Source of the DNA: an uncultured Rhodopila sp.
Lineage (GTDB): Bacteria; Pseudomonadota; Alphaproteobacteria; Acetobacterales; Acetobacteraceae
Direction of reading: 5' to 3'
NCBI GenBank assembly: GCA_903932145.1
Contig: CAIZFE010000042.1
Location: 124,001 to 188,000 of the forward strand
Length of the DNA stretch: 64,000 nt
Made by a program: the position numbers and the translations under genes. The notes below the pieces were generated by a model. The model saw only the letters and a program-made list of their open reading frames with translations. It was not told the DNA's origin and ran no database searches. Of this stretch, positions 46,781 through 55,936 are shown piece after piece (position 1 is the stretch's first letter; each line of letters starts with the position of its first letter).

Positions 46781-48043
46781 ATGCGTTTCGATCGGCGTTT
46801 GGCGGCGATGGGAGCGTACGGGTTCGTCTCCGGCCTGCCGCTGCCGCTGTCGGGATTCACGTTCCGGCTGTGGCTGACCGACAGCGGAGCCGGTCTGGCG
46901 ATCGTCGGACTGACCGCCTGGATCGGGCTGGCGTATTCGCTGAAATTTCTGTGGGCGCCACTGCTGGATCAAACTCCCCCGCTGTGGATGCTGCGCGGTT
47001 TCGGCCGGCGGCGCGGCTGGCTGCTGCTGATCCAACCGCTGTTGGCGGCGGCCGCTGTTATGCTCGCGCTGTCTGATCCCGGCGCGGTGCCGTTGGCGGC
47101 CTTCGCCGCGGCGGCGAGCGTGGCGGTGCTATCCGCCACGCAGGATATCGCCATCGACGCCTGGCGGATTGAGGTGTTTCCCCCGCGCCGCCAGGGTGTG
47201 GCGCTGGCCTGCTATGTCTGGGGCTACCGCATCGCGATGCTGGTCTCCACCACAGGCGTGATCGCCGCCTCCGCCGTGATCGGCTGGCATCAGGCGCTGT
47301 TATGTGTGGCGGTGCTGGTCGGATGTGGCGCGATCGTGACGCTGGCGGCGGCGCGGGAGGACACTGTGGCCGACAGTGCGGCTGAGGTCCCGGGGCACGG
47401 CTTGCGTCACGCGATCGTCGATCCGGTGCGAACTTTTCTGGCGCGCCCGTCCGCCTGGCTGGTGCTGGCGTTCGTCGCCCTGTTCAAACTGGGTGAGGCG
47501 ATGGCCGGCATTATGACCGCGCCGTTCTATCGCCACCTCGGGTTCGACAAAGCCGCTATCGCCGCGACAGGTCCGTTCTCGCTGGGGGCCACACTGGCCG
47601 GTATCACGCTCGGTGGCTGGCTGGTCGTCCGGATCGGCGTCGGGCGAGCGCTGCTGGTGACCGGATGGGCGCAGACCCTGGCGATGGCGATGTATGTCGT
47701 GCTGTCGCTTGCCCCCGGTCAGCACATTGCCCTCTACGCCACCGTGACGACCGAGGCGTTCGCCCAAGGCCTCGCCGACGCTGCGTTCCTGACATTTCTG
47801 TCCGCGTTGTGCGAGCGGGCCTTCGCCGCGACTCAATATGCGCTGCTGTCATCCGTGCCGCAGTTGGCCATCCACACGCTCGGTGGCGCATCGGGGGTAA
47901 TGGCGGCGTCACTGGGTTGGACGCTGTTTTATGCCGTTTGCATGGTGGGGGCGTTGCCGGGGATGGTGCTGATGATCGTGCTGCTCCGGCGGGACCGCCC
48001 GGGCGATGACGGTGACCCCGCCGGGTTGGAACCGCATCGCTGA
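46781..48043 (+). CDS. AmpG-like MFS transporter
   Basis: 420 residues, 12 helices. YGFVSGLPLPLSGFTFRLWL and SATQDIAIDAWRIEVFPPRR are the hallmark AmpG segments (helices 1-2 and the Q-D-I-A-x-D-A motif). AmpG imports anhydromuropeptides for cell-wall recycling. Only one member is in the window, and the function could extend to related cargo. The last 20 residues are charged and cytoplasmic. Confidence 0.85.
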   Translation: MRFDRRLAAMGAYGFVSGLPLPLSGFTFRLWLTDSGAGLAIVGLTAWIGLAYSLKFLWAPLLDQTPPLWMLRGFGRRRGWLLLIQPLLAAAAVMLALSDPGAVPLAAFAAAASVAVLSATQDIAIDAWRIEVFPPRRQGVALACYVWGYRIAMLVSTTGVIAASAVIGWHQALLCVAVLVGCGAIVTLAAAREDTVADSAAEVPGHGLRHAIVDPVRTFLARPSAWLVLAFVALFKLGEAMAGIMTAPFYRHLGFDKAAIAATGPFSLGATLAGITLGGWLVVRIGVGRALLVTGWAQTLAMAMYVVLSLAPGQHIALYATVTTEAFAQGLADAAFLTFLSALCERAFAATQYALLSSVPQLAIHTLGGASGVMAASLGWTLFYAVCMVGALPGMVLMIVLLRRDRPGDDGDPAGLEPHR

Positions 48044-48192
48044 GGTGCTGAGCGCTTCGCCGCGACTGTCCGTTCGGCACACCAAGCCGGCTAATGCGGC
48101 GTCCAGTTCGATGTGATGATCCGGTTCGACGGTTCACGCGCAAAAGCGCCCTCGGAATCAGAGGGTACGACGCATGTCCAGGAGGATGGGAG

Positions 48193-49035
48193 TCAGGGTG
48201 GAGCGGTGGCCAGCCTCGGGCCAGGCGGGTCCAAAATGGGCGCCTCGCCGATCATATATCCCAGCACCTGGCGGACCGTATCCGGGGGCGGGTGCCTCCA
48301 GGTAAAGCTCCAGGTGTCCGGCTTTTTGTCCCGTTCTTTCTGAAACGATATCTCGCGGTGTTCTCGTATTTTAAACAGCGTCGCGAAGCTGCCGCCGTAA
48401 TTAGTCAGGGTGTCCGAGATCTGGTTCCAGAAATGGCCGGTGCAGAAACCGGGGATGACGGCGAGGTCCATGCAGATAGCGAGGATGGTACGGCCGAACG
48501 GACGGCGGCGCACCTCAGCGTCGAGTTCCTCCGGTGTGGGGATACGGAGATCGTCCGGATCAAACGCGGGGCGCTTGGGCGTCCTTTCGTCATCGCCGGG
48601 CTCGGCCGGCTCGGCCCGGCCACCCGGCACTTTGCTTCCCGGCTCTTCAGAAGGCGGCGCCCCCTTCCGCGGTTCGGCCGGCGGCTTGGCCGGAGTGCGC
48701 TCACGCGGGTCCACGTAGTAAACGAATCCGATCTCGCGGCCTTTGGCGGCGCGGGCGAGGAGATAACGCTCCAACGCCATCGCCCGCATAATACCGCGCT
48801 GCAGCCGAGCGAGAATGGCCGGCATTGCGTAGGTGCCCCAGACGGCGGCCAGCGTGGCAAATTCAACGTTGGCGGCGCGCTCCGGGACGGTCTCGACGAG
48901 GCGGCGGCCGTGACCGAGCAAAACGCGGACGACATGCAGCAGGGCGGCGAGGCGTTTCGGTATGGTGCGGCCGGCCGGGTCCTGCGCGGGATCGGACGAT
49001 GTGGGACGGGTCGTGGTTGGCGCCGTATGCTCCAT
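48193..49035 (-). CDS. Hypothetical protein with palindromic, near-leaderless promoter
   Basis: 280 residues, not recognised. Order: disordered Thr/Pro head, a helical region (residues 25-105, ALLHVVRVLLGHGRRLVETV and AILARLQRGIMRAMALERYL), a Pro/Glu linker (residues 105-165) and a C-terminal domain with RTILAICMDLAVIPGFCTGH and FATLFKIREHREISF. There is no signal peptide and no clear membrane span. The promoter sits so close to the ATG that the mRNA may have almost no leader. Confidence 0.6.
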   Translation of the reverse strand: MEHTAPTTTRPTSSDPAQDPAGRTIPKRLAALLHVVRVLLGHGRRLVETVPERAANVEFATLAAVWGTYAMPAILARLQRGIMRAMALERYLLARAAKGREIGFVYYVDPRERTPAKPPAEPRKGAPPSEEPGSKVPGGRAEPAEPGDDERTPKRPAFDPDDLRIPTPEELDAEVRRRPFGRTILAICMDLAVIPGFCTGHFWNQISDTLTNYGGSFATLFKIREHREISFQKERDKKPDTWSFTWRHPPPDTVRQVLGYMIGEAPILDPPGPRLATAPP

Positions 49036-49042
49036 GCCTTTT

Positions 49043-49071
49043 TAGCTAACATTAAAGTTAGACAATGTCAA
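49043..49071 (-). promoter_or_regulatory. Promoter with an inner operator-like palindrome
   Basis: On the minus strand TTGACA (49071-49066) and TAGCTA (49048-49043) are 17 bases apart. The inverted repeat CTAAC-N6-GTTAG (49046-49061) overlaps the -10 and spacer, a place where a repressor would block the polymerase. The predicted start of transcription is within a few bases of the ATG at 49035. AAAGG next to the ATG is too close to be a normal ribosome site. Confidence 0.55.
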
Positions 49072-49250
49072 CACTGAAGTGACGCCTTGTTTCGGTTCCT
49101 GCACCGGCATCCAAACGCTGCGAGAAATTCCAATTGACACAACGATTCGCCAACCCCGGTCGTCACACCAAGGTCAACCCAGCACCGTATTTTAACGAAG
49201 CCACCGGCACGCGGCAGGCACCGCTGCGATCAAAACGTGGGACAAGTGGC

Positions 49251-49469
49251 CTAACTCAACGCCGCCACCACCTCTTGTTCGGTCGGGAAACGTCCGGTTG
49301 CCTTTTTGGAGTATGCAACCCGCCCATCGACGGTGATCTCGAAAACCCCGCCGCCACCTTTACGCAGGCTAACTCTGGCGGCCGGTTGTGTCTTCCTGAT
49401 CAGGTCCCTCGCCGCGATCGCACGCGGCTCGTAGCCTCACATTCCGCAGAATTCGATCTCAATTTGCAT
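49251..49469 (-). CDS. SelW-like (Rdx family) selenoprotein with in-frame TGA
   Basis: A 72-codon gene on the minus strand, ATG at 49469, stop TAG at 49253-49251, with an in-frame TGA at codon 11 (49439-49437). Reading: MQIEIEFCGM, then U for the TGA, then GYEPRAIAARDLIRKTQPAA, ending with GGGGVFEITVDGRVAYSKKA and TGRFPTEQEVVAALS. This is the thioredoxin-like Rdx fold (SelW/SelT/SelH). The C-x-x-U of SelW (in animals CGAUGY) lies exactly over FCGM-U-GY, and the FEITVDGRVAYSKK strand-helix is a family hallmark. GAAGGA lies ten bases before the ATG. The TGA makes ordinary gene calling miss it. Family members are small redox proteins. If TGA meant stop, the remaining ten residues would be useless. 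The possibility of a sequencing error turning Cys TGC/TGT into TGA exists; the stem-loop at 49411 argues against it. Confidence 0.8.
49411..49428 (-). promoter_or_regulatory. Candidate bacterial SECIS stem-loop after the TGA
   Basis: In the mRNA, GCCGCG-UGCGAU-CGCGGC forms a 6-bp stem with a 6-base loop. It starts nine bases after the UGA. The G at the second loop position is 16 bases after the UGA, at the start of the usual 16-37 range for bacterial SECIS loops (loop G near the 5' side). It lies inside the coding region, as bacterial SECIS elements do. A bulged U, as in Escherichia coli fdhF, is not obvious. Confidence 0.6.
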
Positions 49470-49564
49470 CTTTTGATCATCCTTCGCATCGTTTCACACG
49501 CTTGCAGCTTGGCAGCCGCCCCCGGGATAGGCAAGAAGGACCCGACCAGCAGGAGTCTTCGCCC

Positions 49565-50989
49565 ATGACCGAACGCCGTATCGTGCCCGTTATCCTGTCC
49601 GGTGGCTCCGGCACCCGGCTGTGGCCGGTTTCGCGCGAGAGTTTCCCCAAGCAGCTTTGGCCGCTGGTCTCCGACCGCACCATGATGCAGGAAACCGCGC
49701 TACGCGCTGCCTCGGCCGAATTCGCCCCGCCGATCGTCGTCTGCAACCAGGAACACCGTTTCTTGATTGCCGAACAGCTCCGCGAAGCCGGTATCGTCGA
49801 CGCGCGCATCGTGCTGGAACCGGTCGGCCGCAACAGCGCCCCCGCCATCGCCGCCGCCGCCTTTCTGGTGGCCGAGGAAGATCCCGACGCCGTGCTGTGG
49901 ATGATGGCCGCCGACGCCTCCATCACCGACAACGTGGCTTTGCAGAAGGCGCTCCACGCCGCCGCCACGGCTGCGCGCGCGGGCCATATCGTGACGTTTG
50001 GCATGAAGCCGACGGCGCCGGAAGTCGGATACGGCTATATCGAGATGGGCCATCCCCTGCCAGGTGCCGACGGGGTCTTCACCGTCGCCCGATTCCTGGA
50101 AAAACCGGATGCCGCCACCGCGGAACGCCTCGTGTCGGACGGCCGGCATCTGTGGAACTCCGGCATGTTCGTGTTCACCGCGCGGACGTTGCTGGAAGAA
50201 CTGGAACGCCACGCGCCGGAGGTTCTGCCGCCGGTTCGCCAATCGGTCGCCGATCGCGCCTCGGACCTCGACTTCATTCGCCTCGGGGTCGACGCCTTCA
50301 AATCCTGCCCGTCGATCAGCATCGACTACGCCGTCGCCGAACGGACAAACCGAGCGGCTGTGGTGCCGGCGGATCTGGGGTGGTCGGATGTGGGAAGCTG
50401 GGGCGCTTTGTGGGAGCTCGGCACCAAGGACGCGAACGGCAACGTGGCGTTGGGCGACGTGATCCTGGAGGGGGCCGAGAACTGCTATGTCCGCAGCGAC
50501 GGCATGCTGGCCGCGGTCGTCGGGCTGACAGACGCCGTGATCGTGGTGACCGAGGACGCCGTGCTGGCGATGCATCGCGGCCAGTCGCAGGACGTCAAGA
50601 AGATTGTCGAACGCCTGAAGGCCGCCGGCCGCTCCGAAGCCGTGGCACACAATCGCAGCTATCGTCCGTGGGGCTATTACGAGAGCCTGATCCAGGGCGA
50701 TCGCTTTCAGGTCAAGCGCATCGTTGTCTCGCCCGGCCGTCAGTTGTCGCTGCAAAGCCACTTCCATCGCGCCGAACATTGGGTCGTGGTGAACGGCACC
50801 GCCCGGGTCACCCGCGATGCGGAGATCGTGATCCTGCGGGAGAACGAGAGTATCTACCTGCCGCTCGGCTGCGTGCACCGGCTGGAGAACCCCGGTAAGA
50901 TCCCGCTCAGCCTGATCGAGGTGCAGTCCGGCGCCTATCTGGGCGAGGATGATATCGTCCGCTACGAAGATACCTACGGACGTGCCTGA
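49565..50989 (+). CDS. manC: Mannose-1-phosphate guanylyltransferase / mannose-6-phosphate isomerase
   Basis: 474 residues, the bifunctional AlgA/XanB/ManC type. The N-terminal nucleotidyltransferase has VILSGGSGTRLWPVSRESFP and FLEKPDAATAE, with WNSGMFVFTAR. The C-terminal cupin isomerase part has RPWGYYESLIQGDRFQVKRI and SHFHRAEHWVVVNGTARV (metal His). It makes GDP-mannose for capsule, exopolysaccharide or LPS. AGGAG precedes the ATG by nine bases. It is divergent from the selenoprotein gene (95-base gap). Confidence 0.95.
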   Translation: MTERRIVPVILSGGSGTRLWPVSRESFPKQLWPLVSDRTMMQETALRAASAEFAPPIVVCNQEHRFLIAEQLREAGIVDARIVLEPVGRNSAPAIAAAAFLVAEEDPDAVLWMMAADASITDNVALQKALHAAATAARAGHIVTFGMKPTAPEVGYGYIEMGHPLPGADGVFTVARFLEKPDAATAERLVSDGRHLWNSGMFVFTARTLLEELERHAPEVLPPVRQSVADRASDLDFIRLGVDAFKSCPSISIDYAVAERTNRAAVVPADLGWSDVGSWGALWELGTKDANGNVALGDVILEGAENCYVRSDGMLAAVVGLTDAVIVVTEDAVLAMHRGQSQDVKKIVERLKAAGRSEAVAHNRSYRPWGYYESLIQGDRFQVKRIVVSPGRQLSLQSHFHRAEHWVVVNGTARVTRDAEIVILRENESIYLPLGCVHRLENPGKIPLSLIEVQSGAYLGEDDIVRYEDTYGRA

Positions 50990-51080
50990 GCACCCGGAAT
51001 CGCGGATTTAGGTCTTTACGAAACAATCGCTTGTGCCCCATAGCAACATCTGAAGGTTGACAAAAAAAAGGGCACAGGCG

Positions 51081-52373
51081 ATGGCATCTACAAGCGCACG
51101 GGCCGCCAAGGGCCTGTACATCCAGGTTCTGCTCGGTGTCGTCATCGGCGCCGCCCTCGGCCATTTCTGGCCGGCGATCGCGGTGCAGATGCAGCCGTTC
51201 GGCGACGCATTCATCAAGCTGGTCCGGATGATCATCGCCCCGATCGTGTTCGTGACGGTCGTCGTCGGGATCGCCAAACTGGCGGACGCCAAGGAAGTCG
51301 GGCGGATCGGCATCAAGGCGATCCTTTACTTCGAAGTGCTGACCACGATCGCGATGTTCATCGGCCTGATCGTCGCGCATGTTTTCCAGCCGGGAGCCGG
51401 CCTGAACATCAATCCCGCGACCTTGGACAGTAAAGCTGTCGCTCGCTATGCCGATGCGCCGCATCAGGACGTGGTGACATTCCTGCTGAACATTATCCCC
51501 AACACCGTCGTCGATGCGTTCTCCAAGGGCGAGATCCTGCAGGTCCTGCTGTTCGCGGTGCTGTTCGGCCTGGGCCTGTCCCGCATGGGTGAACGCGGCA
51601 AGACGGTGACGCACGTTCTGGACGAAGTCGGCGGCGCATTGTTCGGCGTCATCGCCATCATCATGCGGGTGGCTCCGTTGGGCGCATTCGGTGCGATGGC
51701 CTTCACCATCGGCAAATATGGCATCGGCGCGCTGGCCCAGCTTGGGTTTCTGATGCTGTGCTTCTACCTGACCTGCGCCATCTTCATCTTCGTGATCATG
51801 GGCGGCGTGGCGGCGCTGATGGGGCTGAACATTTTCAAAATCATCCGGTTCGTGAAGGAAGAATTCCTGATCGTGCTGGGCACCTCGTCCTCCGAGGCCG
51901 CGATGCCGACGCTGATGGAGAAGCTGGAATTGCTGGGGTGCGGCAAATCCCTGGTCGGGTTGACCATCCCGCTGGGATACGCGTTCAACCTGGACGGGTC
52001 GTCGATCTACTTCACCATGGCGATCGCCTTCATCGCCCAGGCGCTGAATATTGACCTGAGCTGGGCCGATTATTTGCTGATCCTGGCGGTGCTGCTGCTG
52101 ACCTCCAAAGGCGCCGCGACGGTGACCGGCGGCGGCTTCATCACCCTGGCGGCGACGTTGGCAACGATGAACGGCAAGGTGCCGGTGGCTGGCATGGTCC
52201 TGGTGCTGGGGATCGACCGCTTCATGAGCGAGGCGCGCGCCATCACCAACCTGTTCGGCAACACCGTCGCAACCATCTTCGTCGCGTGGTGGGAAGGGAC
52301 GCTGGACCTGGAAAAGGCGCGGGTCATCCTGGACAATCCGGCTGGTGTTGAGGCGGCGGTGCTGGCGGAATAG
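51081..52373 (+). CDS. dctA: C4-dicarboxylate:cation symporter (DctA-like, DAACS family)
   Basis: 430 residues from the ATG at 51081; a TTG at 51057 in frame is the alternative. [20 protein letters not shown], the serine-rich hairpin [40 protein letters not shown] and the helix-8 block [20 protein letters not shown] are the family's transport signatures. It takes up succinate, fumarate, malate or related acids with protons or Na+. No DctBD pair is nearby. Confidence 0.92.
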   Translation: MASTSARAAKGLYIQVLLGVVIGAALGHFWPAIAVQMQPFGDAFIKLVRMIIAPIVFVTVVVGIAKLADAKEVGRIGIKAILYFEVLTTIAMFIGLIVAHVFQPGAGLNINPATLDSKAVARYADAPHQDVVTFLLNIIPNTVVDAFSKGEILQVLLFAVLFGLGLSRMGERGKTVTHVLDEVGGALFGVIAIIMRVAPLGAFGAMAFTIGKYGIGALAQLGFLMLCFYLTCAIFIFVIMGGVAALMGLNIFKIIRFVKEEFLIVLGTSSSEAAMPTLMEKLELLGCGKSLVGLTIPLGYAFNLDGSSIYFTMAIAFIAQALNIDLSWADYLLILAVLLLTSKGAATVTGGGFITLAATLATMNGKVPVAGMVLVLGIDRFMSEARAITNLFGNTVATIFVAWWEGTLDLEKARVILDNPAGVEAAVLAE

Positions 52374-52614
52374 CTTTCAGTTCACACATGGCTCTTCGCA
52401 TTTAGTGAGTCGCTGGGCGTCATTGACGATTCGGCGGGACAATGTGCGGGGGCAACTAGATGGATTTGGAATTATGGCCGACGTCAGGACGAATGGTTTC
52501 TCCGGCCCTCGATCGCATGATCCGGGAGGCCGGTCGAAGCGAGATTGATCCCCGAATTCAAGAGTATCGGCTGATTTCTCGGATTGCGGCCATTATCGGT
52601 ACGGGCTTGAAGAG

Positions 52615-53037
52615 GTGTGGGATAACGAACTCCCGTTAGTGATGTTCCTATTAATGAATCCATCCGTTGCGGGACGGGAGCACTCAGACCCAACAATAGA
52701 TAAGACTGGCAAGTTTGCTCGCTCCTGGCAACGCTACGGTGGTCAGCTTGTTGGAAATGTTCATGCCTATAGGGCCACAGACAAGAGTCGATTGGTGGAG
52801 GTTGATGATCCTGTCGGGCCGGATAATGATGATAAGCTTCTATCGATGGCAGTTCGTTGTTCAATCGTAGTTCTCGCTTATGGTAAACCACCGACGCCGT
52901 TACGGGCGCGGGGGGAGCATGTTATTCGAATGCTTCGAGATGCGGGTGCCCGACTAAAATATCTGCACCTCCTAGCGGACGGGACGCCGGGCCATCCCCT
53001 ATATCTCAGGTCTACGTTGATGCCTCAGGACTACTAG
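52615..53037 (+). CDS. DUF1643 protein, N-terminal start disrupted or non-canonical
   Basis: From the GTG at 52615 the protein reads LPLVMFLLMNPSVAGREHSD, then DPTIDKTGKFARSWQRYGGQ and GNVHAYRATDKSRLVEVDDP and GPDNDDKLL, the DUF1643 pattern. The same frame runs upstream to a TGA at 52546 and holds SDCGHYRYGLEEVW, which fits the normal family N-terminus, but no start codon lies between. Two short frames before it (from 52460 and 52474) may be the lost beginning. A frameshift, mutation or rare start are the options. The region is AT-rich compared with its neighbours, which suggests transfer. DUF1643 function is unknown. The gap at 52374-52548 has no other gene. Confidence 0.65.
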   Translation: MWDNELPLVMFLLMNPSVAGREHSDPTIDKTGKFARSWQRYGGQLVGNVHAYRATDKSRLVEVDDPVGPDNDDKLLSMAVRCSIVVLAYGKPPTPLRARGEHVIRMLRDAGARLKYLHLLADGTPGHPLYLRSTLMPQDY

Positions 53038-53132
53038 CGAAACAGTTAAATCGAAGCCGATACGAGTATCGGAAATATAAATGCAGAGATTCGAATAGTC
53101 CGCCCAACAAAACCAAACCGGAGGGACCGCCA

Positions 53133-54311
53133 ATGAAGATCGCCAAGATTGAAGACCTGCACGCCGACGCCGGTTGGCGCACGTTCTCGTTCCTGAAAGT
53201 CACCACCGACGACGGACTGGTCGGTTGGTCCGAATACACCGAGGCCGACGGCAGCCGGGGCCTCACCTCCGTCATTCACGGCATGGCCGAGGCGCTGATC
53301 GGCACCGACCCGCGCCCCGTCCAGGCGATCGATTCGCTGCTGTATGTGAAGCAGGTCCAGGCCCCCAACGGCGTCAACCAACGCGCGATCGCCGCCATCG
53401 GCAACGCCCTGCTCGACATCAAGGGCAAGGCGCTCGGTGTTCCCGTCTATGAACTGTTCGGCGGCCCGATTCGCCGCCGCATCCCGGTGTATTGGTCCCA
53501 TTGCGGCACCTACCGCGTCCGCAACGCCGAGGCCGTCGGCGTCCCCGCGGTAAAAACCTACGACGATGTTGCCGCCCTGGGCGCTGAGGTCAAACGCCGC
53601 GGCTTCAAAGCCCTGAAGACCAACATCCTGCCGTTCGACGGCGAGAAACTTGTCGGCTTCGGCCCGGGCTTCGGCCGCACGCCCGGTCATCCCGAACTGA
53701 ACGCCGACCGCGCCACCCTGCGCGCCGTCCGCGACACGCTGGCGGCGTTCCGCGCGGGTGCCGGTCCCGACATGAACATCCACCTCGACATCAACTACCA
53801 TTTCAAAACCGAGGGCAATCTGCTCGTTGCCAAAGCCGTCGAGCCGTTCGACCTGACCTGGCTGGAGATCGACAACTGGGACCCGCAAGCCCTGGCCCTG
53901 ATCCGCAGCCGAGCGCCATGCCCGATCGCGTCGCTGGAGTCGGTGACGGGACGGCGTGCCTTCCGTCCGTTCCTGGATGCCTACGCCGCCGACGTCGCCA
54001 TCATCGACGTGATCTGGAACGGCTTCCTCGAATCCATCAAGATCGCCGCCATGGCCGAGGCCTACGAAGTCAACGTCGCCCCGCACAACTACTACGGCCA
54101 CCTCTGTTCGGCGGTCAGCGCGCATTTCTGCGCCCTGGTGCCCAACTTCCGGGTGATGGAAATCGACATCGACAGCGTGTCCTGGAGAGACGAACTCTTC
54201 ATAGGTGCGCCAGCAATCGAGAACGGCGAACTGATCGTCCCGGACGGCCCCGGCTGGGGTGTCGAGGTCAACGAAGCCGCTGTGAGGGCGCACGCGCCGA
54301 CGGGCAGATAG
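53133..54311 (+). CDS. Enolase-superfamily (mandelate racemase/muconate lactonizing type) enzyme
   Basis: 392 residues. The N-terminal capping domain ends near residue 125. The barrel has Lys in GFKALKTNIL, the metal ligands Asp in IHLDINYHF, Glu in LTWLEIDNWD and Glu in IASLESVTGR, and a general base His in NVAPHNYYGHL. The Lys and His pair is that of MR-type acid-sugar dehydratases or racemases. The substrate is unknown. GGAGGG is nine bases before the ATG. The MFS gene at 54487 is convergent with it and may supply the substrate. Confidence 0.88.
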   Translation: MKIAKIEDLHADAGWRTFSFLKVTTDDGLVGWSEYTEADGSRGLTSVIHGMAEALIGTDPRPVQAIDSLLYVKQVQAPNGVNQRAIAAIGNALLDIKGKALGVPVYELFGGPIRRRIPVYWSHCGTYRVRNAEAVGVPAVKTYDDVAALGAEVKRRGFKALKTNILPFDGEKLVGFGPGFGRTPGHPELNADRATLRAVRDTLAAFRAGAGPDMNIHLDINYHFKTEGNLLVAKAVEPFDLTWLEIDNWDPQALALIRSRAPCPIASLESVTGRRAFRPFLDAYAADVAIIDVIWNGFLESIKIAAMAEAYEVNVAPHNYYGHLCSAVSAHFCALVPNFRVMEIDIDSVSWRDELFIGAPAIENGELIVPDGPGWGVEVNEAAVRAHAPTGR

Positions 54312-54352
54312 GGCGTCCGGCCAGGGAGCGGCAGGCGGGTATCATTTCTTGA

Positions 54353-54383
54353 CCGTCATGGCCCGGGAAAACCGAGCCATGAC
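54353..54383. repeat. Short palindromic intergenic repeat (copy 3)
   Basis: CCGTCATGGC...GCCATGACG forms a hairpin with a CCGGGAAAACCGA centre. It is a shortened relative of the 80-bp palindromes at 21821 and 58736. It lies in the 175-base gap between convergent genes and could act as a terminator. Confidence 0.65.
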
Positions 54384-54486
54384 GATGCGGCGGCTGGCAT
54401 GAGCCCTCGACCAATACCCATGGACGGCGGCACATCGAGTACGCGGATCACGTCGGCGTATGACCGTGCCGGACGCGCCGGCACCA

Positions 54487-55788
54487 TTACTCCGCCGGCG
54501 CCATCGAACTGATCAGGTCGCTTCGATGCCTCGGCAAAATGAGATGCACCGCCAGCGTCGCCACCACATAGGCCCCGGCCCCCACGAAGAACACCAACGT
54601 GTAGTTATTCCCCGTCGCGTCCAGCACCCGCCCCACCACAGCCGCCGACAACCCGCCAAAGATCGAGCTGATACACCCGCCCAACCCCACCGCCCCGGCG
54701 ACGGCGCTCTTCGGCAAGCTATCCGACACCAGCGTGAACAAATTCGCCGAAAACCCCTGGTGTGCCGCCATCGCCAACCCGATCAGCAACACCGCGACCC
54801 AGATCGAGTCGACCCGCGGCGCCATGAACACCGGCAGCGTGCAAATCGCACAGGCCAGCAACGCCAGTTTGCGCGCGGTGAAGACTCCGAACCCCAGTTT
54901 GATCATCCTGCCGGACAACCAGCCTCCACCAATCGAGCCGACATCGGTCATCAGGTAGATCACCACCAACGGCAAACCGAGCGCCAACAGGTTCACGTGG
55001 AACTTGGAGAACAGGAAGCTGGGAACCCAGTTATTGTAGAACCACCAAACCGGGTTGGTGAGGATTCCGCCGACGATATACATCCACGTCCCCTGGTACC
55101 GCAGTAGTTGCGCCCACGGAATATGCTTCATCGGAATTTCGGGGTCGCTGTGGATATAGGCCAGCTCGGCCGCCGACACTTTCGGATGCTCTTCCGGGGC
55201 CCGGTACATCACCAACCAGAACGCAACCCAGATGAAACCGACAAGCCCGGTCACGTAAAACGCCGCCTGCCAGCCCCAGTAAGTCGTAACAAACGCAGCG
55301 ATCAACGGCGCCAGCAAGCCACCCACGTTACTGCCGGAGTTGAAGATCCCCGTCGCCAACGCCCTGTCCCGCACCGGGAACCAGGTGGCGACGGACTTGA
55401 TGCAGGTCGGAAAATTACCGCCCTCACCCAATCCGAGGGCAATACGCGCGGCGGTAAACCCGGCGACGGACGTGACCAATCCGTGCGCGGCGGAGGCGGC
55501 GCACCAGATCATCGCCGCCACCGCGAGGCCGATCCGCACACCCACCTTGTCCGTGAAGGCGCCCATGCTGGCGTAGCCGGCCGCATACGCCATGCTGAAC
55601 GCGAAGACGATGTTGCCGTAGTCGGTCTCGGTGAAATGCAGATCGCCCTGGATGGTCGGCTTCAACACACCGAGCAGGTTGCGATCCATGTAGTTGATGG
55701 TCGTGATGACAAACAGCAGGCCGATGATGACCCATCGATAGTGACCTGTCGCAGTGGCGCCCGCGGGCGCGGAAATCGGTGCTGACAT
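54487..55788 (-). CDS. MFS transporter, ACS family (sugar-acid type)
   Basis: 433 residues from the ATG at 55788, which has GGAGGA upstream; an extended frame to 55857 is unlikely. WVIIGLLFVITTINYMDRNL and the later GGNFPTCIKSVATWFPVRDR are typical of the glucarate/galactarate/hexuronate branch. It has 12 helices, with an APEEHPKVSAAELAYI central loop. It would supply sugar acids or similar anions to the enolase-superfamily enzyme next to it. Confidence 0.9.
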   Translation of the reverse strand: MSAPISAPAGATATGHYRWVIIGLLFVITTINYMDRNLLGVLKPTIQGDLHFTETDYGNIVFAFSMAYAAGYASMGAFTDKVGVRIGLAVAAMIWCAASAAHGLVTSVAGFTAARIALGLGEGGNFPTCIKSVATWFPVRDRALATGIFNSGSNVGGLLAPLIAAFVTTYWGWQAAFYVTGLVGFIWVAFWLVMYRAPEEHPKVSAAELAYIHSDPEIPMKHIPWAQLLRYQGTWMYIVGGILTNPVWWFYNNWVPSFLFSKFHVNLLALGLPLVVIYLMTDVGSIGGGWLSGRMIKLGFGVFTARKLALLACAICTLPVFMAPRVDSIWVAVLLIGLAMAAHQGFSANLFTLVSDSLPKSAVAGAVGLGGCISSIFGGLSAAVVGRVLDATGNNYTLVFFVGAGAYVVATLAVHLILPRHRSDLISSMAPAE

Positions 55789-55936
55789 TTGGTTCCTCCG
55801 GGCGCGCTCTCGGGCAGCTTTTCCACGACCCATTCTGTGCCATGGCCAGGGAGCCATTGCAACGACGCGTCCGGCCTTTCCATGCCTTGCTGCTGAGGAA
55901 ACGGTATCGACCTGACGCGGCTATTATCGAATGCCG

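Noticed and set aside
52546-52548. TGA in the DUF1643 frame as a second selenocysteine codon
   Set aside because: No redox motif around it, no stem-loop, and DUF1643 has no known Sec or Cys there.
53046-54293. A 415-codon minus-strand frame opposite the enolase-superfamily gene
   Set aside because: The plus strand has intact catalytic residues; the antisense frame is a shadow.
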